From: Lojkania enalia
Lineage: Eukaryota; Ascomycota; Dothideomycetes; Pleosporales
Length of the DNA stretch: 64,000 nucleotides
NCBI GenBank assembly: GCA_010094045.1
Contig: ML986591.1
Coordinates: 79,965-143,964, forward strand
Reading direction: 5' to 3'
Positions within the stretch are counted from its first letter, which is position 1; every line of letters begins with the position of its first letter. Under the pieces are notes generated by a model that was not told the origin of the DNA, searched no databases, and worked only from the letters and a program-made list of their open reading frames with translations. Shown here piece after piece: positions 34,618 to 46,024 of this stretch. Position numbers and translations under genes: made by a program.

Positions 34618-37093
34618 ATGGCCCTTGCGGGAACCGTCACAGGCATACCCTCCAAAAAGCCTGTTACGCGTGTGTACGGCGCTCCTGGATCGTCTGATCG
34701 CCTACACAGGCCCTTCAAATGTCCCGGCTCCGCAATCTCTACCCGCACGTCAGATAAACCTTTAAGGAAAAGGCGCAAGATTAATTACGCTGGAGCAGAT
34801 GGCGACAATGATGGTGAAGATAACGTGTATACGAACAACGACAGGCTAGCTCTTGTTACTCGAGATGTTAATCGCTTCCCTGTATTTAAGGCTAAAGATA
34901 AGGACACTACATTTAAGCAGAAATTTATCGTTCCATTAAAGAATAAGGAGAATGGCTCCTACAATCCGTTCAGACCAGCTCCACTTCTGGGGATGCGGCA
35001 AGGGCGAGTGTTCGTTGCCCGACCATTGCATGATCCGAGCGGGGAATTTGCCATTGTGTTGTACGACCCGACGGTCGATGACAAGCCTGTCCCAAAGGAA
35101 GATGCAATAGAAAAGTTGAGCCAGGAAGAAATTAAGAGCTTAGATGCTCCTTTAGTTCACAAGAGCCTTGCAGAAATATTAGGCATTAAAAAGAAAGTAG
35201 ACGAGCGACCAAGGGTGCCTGTGGTCATTGACCCACGACTTGCCAAGGTTCTTCGTCCTCATCAAGTCGAGGGCGTAAAATTCTTGTATCGAGCTACCAC
35301 AGGCATGATCGACCCGAAAGCGAACGGATGCATCATGGCCGACGAGATGGGTCTGGGCAAAACAGTGGGTCCCATAAACTCCCTATGCCACCTTTGCGTA
35401 CTAATGAGCCCAGCTTCAATGTATCACATTAATGTGGACTCTTCTGAAACAGGCTCCTGACGCCGGAAGAACGACGATTCAAAAGTGCGTAATAGCTTGT
35501 CCGTCTAGTCTAGTAAGGAATTGGGCAAATGAACTCATCAAATGGCTTGGAAAGGATGCGATCAACCCATTTGCTATCGACGGGAAGGCCTCTAAAGAAG
35601 AGCTGATTCAGCAAATTCGACAATGGTCTGTTGCAACGGGGCGGGCAGTGGTCAGACCCGTTTTGATTGTTTCGTACGAAACGCTGCGTCTCAACATCGG
35701 CGAGTTAGCCAACACGCCCATCGGCCTACTTCTTTGTGACGAGGGACACCGACTGAAAAACGGGGAAAGTCAAACATTTACTGCACTTAATGGCCTAAAT
35801 GTTCAAAAGCGCGTTATCTTATCTGGCACCCCCATTCAGAACGACCTTTCGGAATACTTCTCCCTTCTTAACTTTGCTAATCCGAACTATCTTGGAACTC
35901 GTAATGAATTCCGCAAGCAATACGAAATTCCCATATTGAGAGGTCGCGACGCGGATGGTACTGATGCGGATCGCCAGAAGGGTGATGAACGGCTTGCAGA
36001 GCTGTTGGCTCTTGTGAACAAGTTTATTATCCGTCGAACGAACGACATTCTTTCTAAGTATCTACCAGTCAAATACGAACATGTCGTCTTCTGCAACCTC
36101 TCGCCTTTCCAAAGGGATCTATACAACCACTTTATTCAATCCCCAGATATCAAGAGTTTGCTCCGCGGAAAAGGTAGCCAACCGCTCAAGGCTATTGGTA
36201 TGCTCAAGAAGCTATGTAACCATCCTGATCTTCTAAGTCTCCCTGAAGATCTCCCAGGGTGCGAAAATATATTACCAAAGGATTTTGTTCCGAAGGAGGC
36301 CCGTGGAAGAGACCGCGAAGTCAAGGTTTGGTATTCTGGCAAGATGCAAGTCCTGGACCGCATGCTCGCACGTATCCGAGCCAATACAAATGATAAGATC
36401 GTCCTCATATCTAACTACACAACAACACTAGATGTTTTTGCCCAACTCTGTCGCGCTCGAGGATACGGATGTCTACGGCTAGACGGCACAATGCAAGTTA
36501 ACAAACGACAAAAGTTAGTTGACAAATTCAATGACCCCGAAGGTTCTGAGTTTGTTTTCCTTCTCTCTTCGAAGGCCGGAGGCTGCGGTCTCAACTTGAT
36601 TGGAGCTAATCGTTTGGTTCTTTTCGACCCAGATTGGAACCCTGCCGCTGATCAGCAGGCACTAGCTAGAGTGTGGCGTGACGGTCAAAAGAAAGACTGT
36701 TTTGTGTATCGCTTTGTTGCGACGGGTACTATTGAAGAGAAGATCTTCCAGCGCCAGTCACACAAGCAGTCTCTTTCATCTTGCGTAGTGGATGCATCAG
36801 AAGACGTTGAGCGCCACTTCAGTCTTGATTCGTTGCGCGAGTTATTCCAGTATAGGGAAAGCACAACCAGCGATACGCACGATACCTTCAAATGCAAAAG
36901 GTGTAGGAAAGAAGATGGACGACAAGTGATTAAAGCCCCAGCCATGTTGTATGGCGATACAAGTACATGGAATCACTTTGTAAACGATGGCGAGGCTGGA
37001 CCATTGGGGAAGATACAGGATCTACTGTTGAGACAAGAGACGGCAGCAGACTGTAATGAGGTCAGTGCTGTGTTTCAGTATATCAGCCACTAA
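34618..37093 (+). CDS. RAD54: DNA repair translocase Rad54
   Basis: SWI2/SNF2-family ATPase that works with Rad51 in homologous recombination; 808 residues in two exons (34618-35364, 35414-37093; intron 35365-35413). The intron falls directly after the Walker A motif DEMGLGKT (about residues 242-249), and the next exon resumes with LQCITLMWTLLKQ. Other motifs: CPSSLVRNWANELIKWL, DEGH (about 358-361), LSGTPIQNDL, FCNLSPFQRDLY, MLKKLCNHPDLL, LISNYTTTLDVFAQLC, FLLSSKAGGCGLNLIGANRL and ARVWRDGQKK. A carboxyl CKRCRK pair and the end VFQYISH match fungal Rad54. Basic amino region is typical for Rad51 binding. Confidence 0.96.
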
Positions 37094-37147
37094 GGCTATC
37101 TGGCTTGGGCAGTTGATTCCTTGCGATGGGGCAGTTGGTGGCGGCTT

Positions 37148-37180
<33 letters not shown>

Positions 37181-37446
37181 GTGATGGCCGGCAATGCATT
37201 CTTTTAGGTGGGGTCCGTCTTGTTGAAGGATGCGAACGGCGCAGTTTAACTCAGCATTTGAACACTTTGCATTGATGGTGATTTGGTCCGTGTTGTGACA
37301 TGGGCTTTTCCGAGTCCCGAGATGCGGAACTTGTTCAGAGTACAGCTAACCTTATCCTAATTAAGCTTAACCTACATTGCTTTTCCATGGCACCTTACCT
37401 CCAATGTCTTCGCTTGTACTGTCCTTCCACAGCTATCCATTGATGA
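37094..37446. other. intergenic region RAD54 to CutC-like gene
   Basis: About 350 nt with an ATG trinucleotide repeat (separate entry) and otherwise no gene. Confidence 0.55.
37148..37180 (+). repeat. (ATG)11 microsatellite
   Basis: Eleven perfect ATG triplets 55 nt downstream of the RAD54 stop, followed by an imperfect copy. Simple tandem repeat; likely length-polymorphic between strains. Confidence 0.9.
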
Positions 37447-38115
37447 ATGATGCTGGAAATCGCCTGTTTCAACACCTCATCATCTCTCACAGCCGCTAGA
37501 GCTGGAGCAGATCGCATTGAGCTTTGCAGCGACTATGCAGCTGGCGGAGTTACCCCGTCTCAGACCTCGTTGCAGGATGTCCGCAGACAAACGGAAAAAC
37601 CAGTCAATGTCATGATCAGGCCCAGACCAGGAAACTTCTTGTATTCGACAGCCGAATTTGAACAAATGAAATCCGAAATCAAACAGTCCAAACCACACGC
37701 GAGCGGCTTTGTCTTTGGCATCTTAGACGCTAACAATTATGTGGACATGGAAAGAAATCGTCTATTAGTTAGACTTGCTGCACCCCTACCCTGCACATTC
37801 CATCGAGCGTTTGATCAAATATCGAATTTGGAAAAAGCAACAGAGCAAGTCATCGAATGCGGATTTACTTCGATTCTCACTTCTGGCGGGAAAGTGGACG
37901 CGTGGTCTGGAGCCCAAACTGTTACCAAGTTGCAAAAACAGTTTGGCTCTCGAATCTTATTTATTCTTGGGGGAGGCGTGCGTTCAACGAATATCGAAAC
38001 TTTGAAGCAGCAAACGAATGTACTGTGGTATCACTCGGCGGCTATCACACAGCCTGGGGAATCGGCAGACGAAGGAGAAGTGGTTCGACTTCACGAATTG
38101 CTGATAGATAGCTAA
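37447..38115 (+). CDS. CutC family copper homeostasis-like protein
   Basis: TIM-barrel protein of the CutC family, 222 residues, single exon. The start MLEIACFNTSSSLTAARAGADRIELC is the family signature, followed by GGVTPS, NVMIRPRPGNFLYS, GFVFGILDANNYVD, TFHRAFDQ, and the barrel end ILTSGGK and ILFILGGGVRSTNI. Two adjacent ATGs (37447, 37450) make the first residue uncertain. CutC was linked to copper tolerance in bacteria; the fungal substrate is not established. The end is close to other CutC proteins apart from a slightly short tail. Confidence 0.88.
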   Translation: MMLEIACFNTSSSLTAARAGADRIELCSDYAAGGVTPSQTSLQDVRRQTEKPVNVMIRPRPGNFLYSTAEFEQMKSEIKQSKPHASGFVFGILDANNYVDMERNRLLVRLAAPLPCTFHRAFDQISNLEKATEQVIECGFTSILTSGGKVDAWSGAQTVTKLQKQFGSRILFILGGGVRSTNIETLKQQTNVLWYHSAAITQPGESADEGEVVRLHELLIDS

Positions 38116-38485
38116 GGATAATATCTATACATTCCGGGCGCGATGACTACCAAACCGAGTATACACCAGAGGTGGTTAGATTCCCGGACAGACAGCTATT
38201 ACGCATTACGAAGTCTTAGTGTCCTCCAAGCCTAGCAATCCCTAAAAGCATATTCCCTAAGGGTATCTAAACTGCCGAAAAAGAGTGCTCATACACAACC
38301 CAAGGATTATAAGAAGGAAAAATCCCCAGAGTCATCCGTATACCATCCGAGGAATATCACCGCCAATGCAATTTTTAACCGGAACGCCTTGTGACATGTA
38401 ACCGAAGTCTCAGAACGCTGTCAGACGGGACCAGATTCCAGAGATCAGACCCCCAGAAAACTCGGTACCCTGCCACGAAGCTGTG
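38116..38485. other. intergenic region between convergent genes
   Basis: About 370 nt between the CutC-like stop and the stop of the GPI-anchored protein gene on the other strand. No gene seen. Confidence 0.55.
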
Positions 38486-39247
38486 TTACAAAGCATATAT
38501 GAAGTACATTATGGCGGTAAATATCGACATGCCGGCCGATGTATGTGGATTCGAGACGACTTTGTTGGCGGCACCCTCACTCTCAGACGAAGCGGGAGTA
38601 GAATTTTGCGCATTGCCTGCGTCGTTGGTAGCTTGAGAGTCTGTAGGCGCGGCAGTTGTAGCGGGAGCAGTTGGTGTTGCGTCGACGTAAGAGGCAATTT
38701 CGGTAGCAGGAACTGCGCTTCCTACACCCTCGGCGGTCCATTGAGGCGGAATCGAGAGCGTTGCAGTATTCGGTTTTTCGGCTGGGTCCGCCGAGTATAT
38801 ATCTCCAGTCTCCCCGTTCGACTTAGTGTATTCGCCCGTAAGCAAGTTAGCCTTGGACCCGTCCTCCGAGATGTATTCGCCCGTCGTCAATGAGCCCCAT
38901 GATCCGTCTGCAAAGGCGTACTGCGTTGTGAACTTATCGTAACACATTGGGATGTTCAAGTTCAATACATTTACGCAATCTAGGTTTTGGCGGCAGCAAA
39001 AGGTTTCATCGCGCTTCGCTAGAGACGAGTCCTCCCATCGCTTGCGGAAGTTAATATCCTTGACTGAATCAAGAAGATCGACGTATACGGACGTCAAATC
39101 ATCGCCAACCGCGGGAGGGTTTGTTCCAGTTGCGCCTGAGGGGTTGCACGGTACGCACGGCTCCCCTGAGATCATTTTCATTGCGACCAAGTCCATAGCA
39201 GTCGCTTGTGCTGCAGCGAGAGCAAAGAGAATAGTTCTTGATGCCAT
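38486..39247 (-). CDS. putative GPI-anchored cell-surface protein
   Basis: Secreted protein of 253 residues, one exon. The start at 39247 gives a signal peptide MASRTILFALAAAQATAM; the longer frame from 39307 would bury it. A Cys-containing domain follows (GEPCVPCNPSGATG, ETFCCRQNLDCVNVLNLNIPMCYDKFT), with a short repeated element TGEYISEDGSKANLLTGEY. Residues about 185-235 are Ser/Thr/Ala-rich, as in O-glycosylated stalks, and the end (AGMSIFTAIMYFIYAL) is a hydrophobic GPI-signal-like tail after a small-residue region. Similar proteins are common in filamentous ascomycetes; no function is known to me. Confidence 0.75.
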   Translation of the reverse strand: MASRTILFALAAAQATAMDLVAMKMISGEPCVPCNPSGATGTNPPAVGDDLTSVYVDLLDSVKDINFRKRWEDSSLAKRDETFCCRQNLDCVNVLNLNIPMCYDKFTTQYAFADGSWGSLTTGEYISEDGSKANLLTGEYTKSNGETGDIYSADPAEKPNTATLSIPPQWTAEGVGSAVPATEIASYVDATPTAPATTAAPTDSQATNDAGNAQNSTPASSESEGAANKVVSNPHTSAGMSIFTAIMYFIYAL

Positions 39248-40960
39248 TGGGAAATCCAGACTATAGTAGAAGTTTTGCAATGCGAGGCCGTAAAGTCCGA
39301 GATCCAAGTGGCTTTATCGTAATATCAAAGTGATTGAAAGAGTATTTGCGACGATTTTCCAGCAACGAGTGAGGGTATCAATGTAGATAGCGATAGGAAA
39401 GAAGCAAGCAAAGGTAGCGTAGATTGCAACGAGTGTATGGAAGGGGGGAAATAGTATGTAGCGAAGGGGTGGGCGGAGCATAAAAAGGTTCCAGGAATTG
39501 TTGGAAAAAGAAGACCAACACGGTGGCAAGGGTATGTCCAGGTGTTGACACCTATCTATACTGGAACAGGGCAAACATAGGAAAAAACTGGACACCTTAT
39601 GCCCTGCACGCCGAGTTCTTGTCCATCCGCAACCCAGAAATCCGGCTATACTGGGCGATCACCGCGCCGCGTTCCTCCCAGCGCACATGCATCCGCACAA
39701 CCACATCTGCTGCGAACGCCTCTGTTTCTCCACGACGCCATGCACTCGACTCCCATGTCCTTAATGCATGGTGGCGCCTGCAATTGGCCACAGTTATTCT
39801 GTAACTTGCAGGCTTATCAACCCCTGTCAAACGGCCCCCTTCCGCAATTTCAACAACTTGGTATCTCCTGCCAACTGCAGCGCAATTTTGCTGCTCATGC
39901 GACCAACTTTCGTAGATTACGAGGCGCCAACAGAACCTGGAAGGCCGCCGACTCGTTCACGAGACCCCATTATCTCGGTATTGGCCCGCCTAAAACATTG
40001 CCGAAGCGCCTTCGAAGCACATCATTCGGTTCAGCAAGCCATATCTGGCAAGGCCAACGGTCATCTTCGCAAGGCTGCGGACTTCACGAACCTGCGACTG
40101 CGACTCTAAATAAAAAGGAACCTCCTAGCACAGCCAGTTGGATGCCCTGATCCTGAGTCTGACCTTATCACCCGACAGCATATACGCGGCTGTACCTTTC
40201 CTCCAGGCCGGAGTTGAGCTCCTAGGCATGCCTACTAAAATATAGCTCAGGAACGGCTGCCAGAAGTGTGACGGCTCGAGGTGTCAAGCATCTTGTTAGT
40301 TTTTTGGCTGGACATCGGCTGGCTCGGCAGCGTGAAAATCCTAGTGGACCTTAACATTCCCCGGGTGTGGTTAGCTTCCAAGATCATCGATCTTTCGCTA
40401 AAAGCCTTGGATTTCTGGCTCAGAGGTCTCAAGTGGCACATTCCTGGCATTCTCACGGGTTTCGGCTGTGAACGCCACGCAAGAGGGGGCTCTAGACTTG
40501 AGACGAAGCGACTTTTCGCTTTGGCTTCGGGTTTGATCATGGCCATCCACCACAATCGATATTGTGACAAAAAATCTTTGCTCAGGTCAAGACAATCAGC
40601 ACCATTGCCGATATTGTCTCCACTCGACTTGCTATATTAGGGGGAAATTGCACGATTGCGGAATCGCGTGGGATTATTTTTAGATTATCTATTGTGGACA
40701 ATAACGGGTTACTTCGCCACGCAAAGGAGAACCTTGCTTGCTTCTTCTACAATCAACCCAACAAGTCCCTAACCGCTCAAAAAAAAAAAAAAAAAAAAAA
40801 ACCCCTTACGCCCGTTTCCGTATACATTGCGTTCCTTTTTATATGACAAATGGTATTATAGTTTAGGAGCGACGCCTGACCACTCACGCTACTGTAATAG
40901 TGGTGATGAGAATGGCTGAGTTGACACTAATTGGTCCCTGAACAACACTTTTTGCCAGTA
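39248..40960. other. gene-poor region
   Basis: About 1.7 kb. Overlapping frames at 39523-40150 (both strands) and 40247-40640 show no domain, and none has a convincing splice pattern. A poly-A tract lies at 40779-40801. Confidence 0.5.
40779..40801 (+). repeat. poly-A tract of about 23 bases
   Basis: Uninterrupted A run on plus. Simple homopolymer with no visible flanking duplication. Confidence 0.85.
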
Positions 40961-41709
40961 TCAGGCATGTCGATCGCGGAACGTCTTCGCTTTCATTTTC
41001 TCTGAGCGCCCTCCTTCGCTACCCATCCACTCTTCCACCGCGCTCACTGGCAAAAGCGTAACGGCACCTAGAAAACAGAATATAGTTGCCCAAAACTGCC
41101 AAAGTCGTACCAGTACCCATCCGCCTGGCGCAACAAACTTGACAAATTCATCTACCTGATATAAGTCATTCTGACTATCGATATAATATTTCCCGTTGCT
41201 CTTATTGTGTTCTAGTTCGAGGACGGTGACGAGCTTGACCGGCGCGTAGTAGAAGGGTATCACCCAAATACGGAAGATCTGGGAGACAGTGACGTAGAGG
41301 AGGAGATTGGTTTTGTCGAAGGCTGTTCGTACCTGTTAGCATCTGCCTTTCTCGCCGGCTAGCGCGGATAGAAAGCCTTATCGGCGTATAACTCAGTCGA
41401 AATACGAGATATGGAGACTTGCATTATTGAACATACCGACGGAATTCACAGTTATATCTATCCGCGGGCTCATTATCTTGTACCATCGGTAGATCACTTG
41501 TATTAGGAATCGCGAATTCTCCCATTTCCCAGTCCGACAGAACGGGTGAGTAAACGAGGCGTTTGGAGTGAAGTATGTCAGTATTGTCTCCGTTTGTTGC
41601 GTGGGCGGCGATTGTGTGAGAAGGTGTATGACACCGGAAATTTCCTTGACTATCCTATGTTAACGTGCGAAACTGGGGAGTTGTGTAGACACTAACCTGG
41701 ATTCTCCAT
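40961..41709 (-). CDS. SigF-like NTF2-like domain membrane protein
   Basis: 195-residue protein matching a fungal family with an NTF2-like fold (often named SigF-like). Exons 41697-41709 (13 nt), 41437-41649 and 40961-41322; introns 47 and 114 nt; phases close. The tiny first exon encodes MENP, joined to VKEISGVIHLLTQSPP. Family blocks: YFTPNASFTHPFCRTG, IQVIYRWYKIMSPRIDI, IFRIWVIPFYYAPVKLVTVLEL, KYYIDSQNDLYQVDEFVKFV and APGGWVLVRLWQFWATIFCF, the last a likely membrane helix. The tail is basic. Role is unknown; the fold suggests lipid or small-molecule binding, which is inference. Confidence 0.78.
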
Positions 41710-42609
41710 GATGGATTGCTAGCTTGTGGTTTTTAGGTACCAGAAAGCTCAAGAAGCAGGCGGATCAGCGAATTGTATCTGAAATTGAGGAATTAGCTGC
41801 GGTCATTCTATTATATAGTTCGGTATCATCAATTGATAGCCTTATTTGAGACGATTGATATTTGAAAGCTATTCTGCATGAGGGGGTAGGTGTCCATATT
41901 TTGGACGTGATGATAACGCTTGGATCTCGTTTTAACGCAGGAGGACACCGCATTACCTCCTAAATTCTAGGGAGCTCCCTAGGTCGCTTACTAGTTGCTG
42001 TTCGGGGAGAAAGACTCCTTAAAAACTTCCGTATAGCATAGGGTGGGCAAAGAGAAGGTTGAGGCTAGTCGATTTCACATGCAGCTGCATGACGTAATGC
42101 CCGCAACCTACTAAACACCAATATTCCATATTACCAGATCGTGCCCGGGCACGAACTACATTGCTAGTCATTGTCCACCATTTTCAGAAGAGTCTTGGGA
42201 TGGCTTCCCAGGCGGCTCCAAAGCCGGTAAGCCTGCGCATACCCGGCTTGTGAAGCCTCCATTATCGGAATCGGGTAGTCGAGAGTGTAGCGATAAGCTT
42301 ATCAACACTTCACCCTCCGGTACATATTTGCTCACTTCCAAGGCTGGTTTGCGCTTTTCGCGCCCTGGTTCGTTTAGAAATTCCAGGCTGATTTTGAATC
42401 TCGATTCCACTCTTCGTCCATCCCAAGTTCCTCGGTGAGAAGCCAAAGTGGGACTAGCAGACGCGTCACCGATAAGGCTTCGTGTAGCTATTGCAGTCCC
42501 AGCTTCATAGCGACAACACAGATGGACGTCGCCTTATTGAAAGTGACAAACTTCGACCGCTACCACCGCAGCATGGAAAGGAAGACTAAAGGAGTTACAT
42601 AAGGTCAAC
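41710..42609. other. intergenic region between divergent genes
   Basis: About 900 nt separating the SigF-like gene start and the start of the secreted fungal family gene. Small frames (41765-41953 and 42168-42446, both minus) have no recognisable domain. Confidence 0.5.
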
Positions 42610-44605
42610 ATGCATCTTCTAGCTATCCTCTTGATTGTCGCGGCGCCCGTGCAGCCCATATCTTTTCTTCCGTTTCTAAACTTCTCTTCGCCTTCTCCCT
42701 ACATATTCCACTCCCTTGCCACTCTCTTGCAAACATATCCACAAACGCTTTTCCCAAATGGACATTCTATAGCGGCTGTTACCATTCCGCGGAATACGCT
42801 TCTCTATCATGGTCGGCACGACAATGACACGGTTCCAAGCCCGGAGTGGCTCGCTTTCGATGTCGAAATGGCTTATGGCATTATGGGCTCGATGCGTGAT
42901 TCAAGAATGCTGACATACCGGACCACGAAGGATATCAAAGCACTCTATTTTGATGGTACGAGCGCGAATCTTATGGGCGAGGGTACAATGTCTCAGATGG
43001 TTCTATTGTATAATGGGACTGAGAATATCCCAAGGCGAGGTGGATGGGGACGGCCACCAGGAAAGGGTCGTGGAGGTGATGGCAAAGTTGATAAGGAAGG
43101 AGATAGAAAGGATCCACCCAGGAAACCGCCACCTCGTTGGAATCCCCTAGAAGACGAGTATCTCCGGGCAAGGGGACTGTGCAAATGGTTACGTGATCAT
43201 GGGCATTTCCGATACCCTATTTCTGGTTACGAGGCAGTCGTGAGGATGAACGCAGGATTTGAACTCATATGGTGCGATTTCGACTCTCCGTCGTTGAAGT
43301 TAATATCGAACCTCAACGTATCCGCACCTCTCCTTGATGCCTCTACACTAAATATGCCGGCCTCAAAGTACTCCACATCTAGTAGACTTTCGACGCAAGC
43401 TCGGTTTAAACTAAATGATGAAGGGCCCCATGGGCCGGGGTTAACGGATCCGAGGGAACCGTTTAGAAATACCGTCAACTGGTTTTGGTTTGCAGCTGCA
43501 GCAAAGCGGTATTTCAGGGAACCGAGGATCAAACTCAAAACCTGTGGTCTTTTCTCATTTTACGAGCCTCAGATCCACGCACAAAGCTTTACGAGACTAG
43601 AGGAGGAGAGAAACAGACTCAATTTGACTGTCGATGGACAATGGCAAATGCCGCTGGAGGTGGGAGCAAAGGACGCAGCTCTGGATAAGCTGATGAAAAG
43701 GCGAAGACAGCATTATCTCAGCAATGTATCAGAGAAGGACGCATTCTCAATGTTCCTAACCCTTAAACGCCGGTTGCCAGATGCGCAATTCTATACCTGT
43801 ACTGGGGTGGATTGGCAGTATATTGCACAGGACATTGTTACCCGATACAGCGATGCCATCCAGAACCTGCAGCAAGCTGTAAACATTGACTTCCTAGACT
43901 GGCTTGACTGGGACAGTCTCCGCAACTGGATGCAATCGACGAGGGCCTTAACACACTGGTTTCTGATACCATTCCTCGAGTATCCTCTAGATATACCCCG
44001 CGACGAAAAGACTTTGAAAGCCATATTCAGTCAGGATTCAAATTTGGCAAAATGGACGCTAGATCGATGCGTCAATCAGTACAATATTGACGAGCACAAC
44101 ATACATGATGACGACAATTTCATCTCCATAGCCGCCAACGAAACTTTAGCCGGGATCTGCAGCACAGTTGTGATTATCGGGCTCAGCGTTGAATACTACT
44201 GGCTCCTCAATTTCAATGGTGAGACTCCTGATGGAGAAGATCAGCGGCGAATTCATAGGAATATCATCGGTGTAGCTCAGATATGGAAGGACAAAATAGA
44301 AGAATTGATGGCGTGGTTAGGATGGGCCGATAAATGGATCACTTGCGAGGATCCTTGTGGCATTGGAGTAAGCATCCTTGATGCTGTTGTGATATCAAAT
44401 TGACGTTCACTCCTAGGAAATCTGCTATATACCAATGTGGCCTGTCTCGGGATACCCACGACGCCGACCTTCTGTTCCGGCCGATACTGGTGAGAAAATT
44501 GCACCACCGCACTTTGATTGGGGTAGTTGGGACAAGTTTCTCTGGGAACCTGTCTGTGTAAATGCTACGTCGTATCCGCCAGAGCAATGGGATGTTTTGG
44601 TGTGA
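42610..44605 (+). CDS. conserved secreted fungal protein of unknown function
   Basis: 648 residues in two exons: 42610-44367 and 44417-44605 (49-nt intron with GTAAGC donor and CCTAG acceptor). Without the splice the frame ends 33 nt later; the second exon restores CGIG-EICYIPMWPVSG, a conserved family end. A signal peptide is clear (MHLLAILLIVAAPVQPISF). Family blocks: LFPNGHSIAAVTIPRNTLLYHGR, PEWLAFDVEMAYGIMG, a glycine/arginine/lysine-rich insertion (about 138-170), ARGLCKWLRDHGH, VVRMNAGFELIWCDF, and ETLAGICSTVVIIGL-like segment near 515. Several NxT/S sites and paired Cys near the end (CEDPCG, CYIP) fit a secretory-pathway protein. I know no biochemical function for it. The gene is intact although it lies beside a relic and a gene desert. 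Confidence 0.8.
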
Positions 44606-45439
44606 AATATGCGTGTGTGCGAAGATTTATACAATTTGACGGCCAATTTATAGCAATGATTGGCTTATCTAGGCCTATCCTAGGACAATTCCAAGGAGTA
44701 AGTGTAATGAATCACGACTTGTATGTCTCGCACCGATGGACGCCGAGCAGAAATTCATCAATTCGAATTTCCCGAATAGATGCATGAATTACTTAAATCT
44801 CAGAACAAAACCTACCTTGCAACGTGTGAATATAATTACATTCGGGAAACATTGTCCGTAGTACAAGTATATATTAGTCAGCGCCATTGCTGTAGCCCTA
44901 GCCGTCTTCCTGAGCAGGCATTACGATAGGATTCGATAATTACTACCTGAGGAAGCTGATGCCTTGTCATTTCTTTTTGTGTTTGTTTTGCATCCTTCTC
45001 GTCCGAAGACAATCGACTTCTTGATAAGCTTCAACGAGGCACATTCAGAGAATCTAGCCGTCTACTACTCCGCTACCCAGATCCTAACGAATCCTCCCGA
45101 AGCTTCTTTTCTACGGCTTAAAGCATGCGGAGACATTCTAAAGTGTGTATTGGTATTTGTATACAAGGACGAGCCGTTGAACACGAAGCCCTACATTCGC
45201 CATTATACTATGTCCGAAATCATCCCTCCTTGACTAGGCATATCCACTGAAGGCATCGCTAGCGTAGCTATGACAGGCCCGCAAGCTAATAGAAGACTTG
45301 TCGTGGTCCGACACGCATCACATCCGCGTCTTTGCGGTGTTTCAAACCTCAAGGTGGTGACTCACTTATCCTGCATAATGCACGTTTCACAGGGAAAATA
45401 GTCTAAGAATCTGTGTTCATCCCTCAAAATAGAGGTTTG
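44606..45439. other. gene-poor region upstream of AA9 relic
   Basis: About 830 nt. It may hold the eroded amino-terminal half of the AA9 gene, but I could not align it. Frames at 44527-44787 and 44964-45233 have no recognisable domain. Confidence 0.45.
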
Positions 45440-46024
45440 TCTAATGTCCAACACTACATGGCATACTACTAACCCACTGTGACCGGCTCAGGACCCTTTG
45501 TGCCAGAAAGTGTTACATTTCCTGAAGCATACTCCAAGACTGGTCCTGGTCTTGGATTTAGCATCTATGCTGATTTGACTAACTACCCTACTCCCGGTCC
45601 GGTCCCCATTTTTGGCGGTACTAAGACCACTCCGTAGCTTCTTACGTTTGGCGAGATCACTGGAGCACCTCCAGCCGCCACTAGCTAAACCTCGCGGCCA
45701 TCTACGACCACCGCAGTCGCTTCTGCTCCCGCCAGCACAGAGGCTTCAGTTAAGCCTTTCTCTACCCTCGTTACTTCAGCTTCCTGGGCCGTAGCTACCA
45801 CAGCGACTCCTGTTGCCATCCCTGAGCCCGATCAGGCCTGTTCCCAACTCACTGCTCCGTCAACCGCTCCTGTTAATCCTGAAGCCACGGAAACCCCTTC
45901 AACTTCCAAGCCTGTTGATAAGTAGTTTACGGTCCAGACCTTCACTATCTGGCTCAGAGAGAAGGCTGCTATCGAATCCTCCAGTACCGAGGTCCGCCGT
46001 CACCCTGATGCATTCCCATCGTAG
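45440..46024 (+). pseudogene. relic of AA9 lytic polysaccharide monooxygenase
   Basis: One continuous plus-strand frame matches the carboxyl half of AA9 (former GH61) copper enzymes but is broken by stops. Readable parts: VQHYMAYY, VTGSGPFVPESVTFPEAYSK, GLGFSIYADLTNYPTPGPVPIFGG, a Ser/Thr/Pro-rich linker, and FTVQTFTIWLREKA with RRHPDAFP near the end. In-frame stops lie at 45470-45472 (TAA), 45635-45637 (TAG), 45686-45688 (TAA) and 45923-45925 (TAG); a last TAG at 46022-46024 may be the original end. The first stop sits where the family has Gln (YMxCAQ), and the preceding Cys is Tyr, both fitting C-to-T or G-to-A change. The catalytic amino-terminal His region was not found. AA9 enzymes cleave cellulose oxidatively. 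Confidence 0.65.

Noticed and set aside
37148..37180. ATG repeat as a coding or CRISPR-like element
   Set aside because: It is a simple triplet microsatellite without spacers or a reading frame; no CRISPR array exists in the window.
39599..40150. 183-codon plus frame
   Set aside because: Composition is rich in Ser, Pro, His and Arg, as in chance frames of GC-rich DNA; other frames across it are equally open and none matches a family I know.
42168..42446. 92-codon minus frame upstream of the secreted family gene
   Set aside because: No domain, no splice partner and an equally open plus frame overlaps it.
44964..45233. Possible amino half of the AA9 relic
   Set aside because: I could not see the amino-terminal His or other AA9 motifs in any frame, so the pseudogene was started at the first readable family segment.
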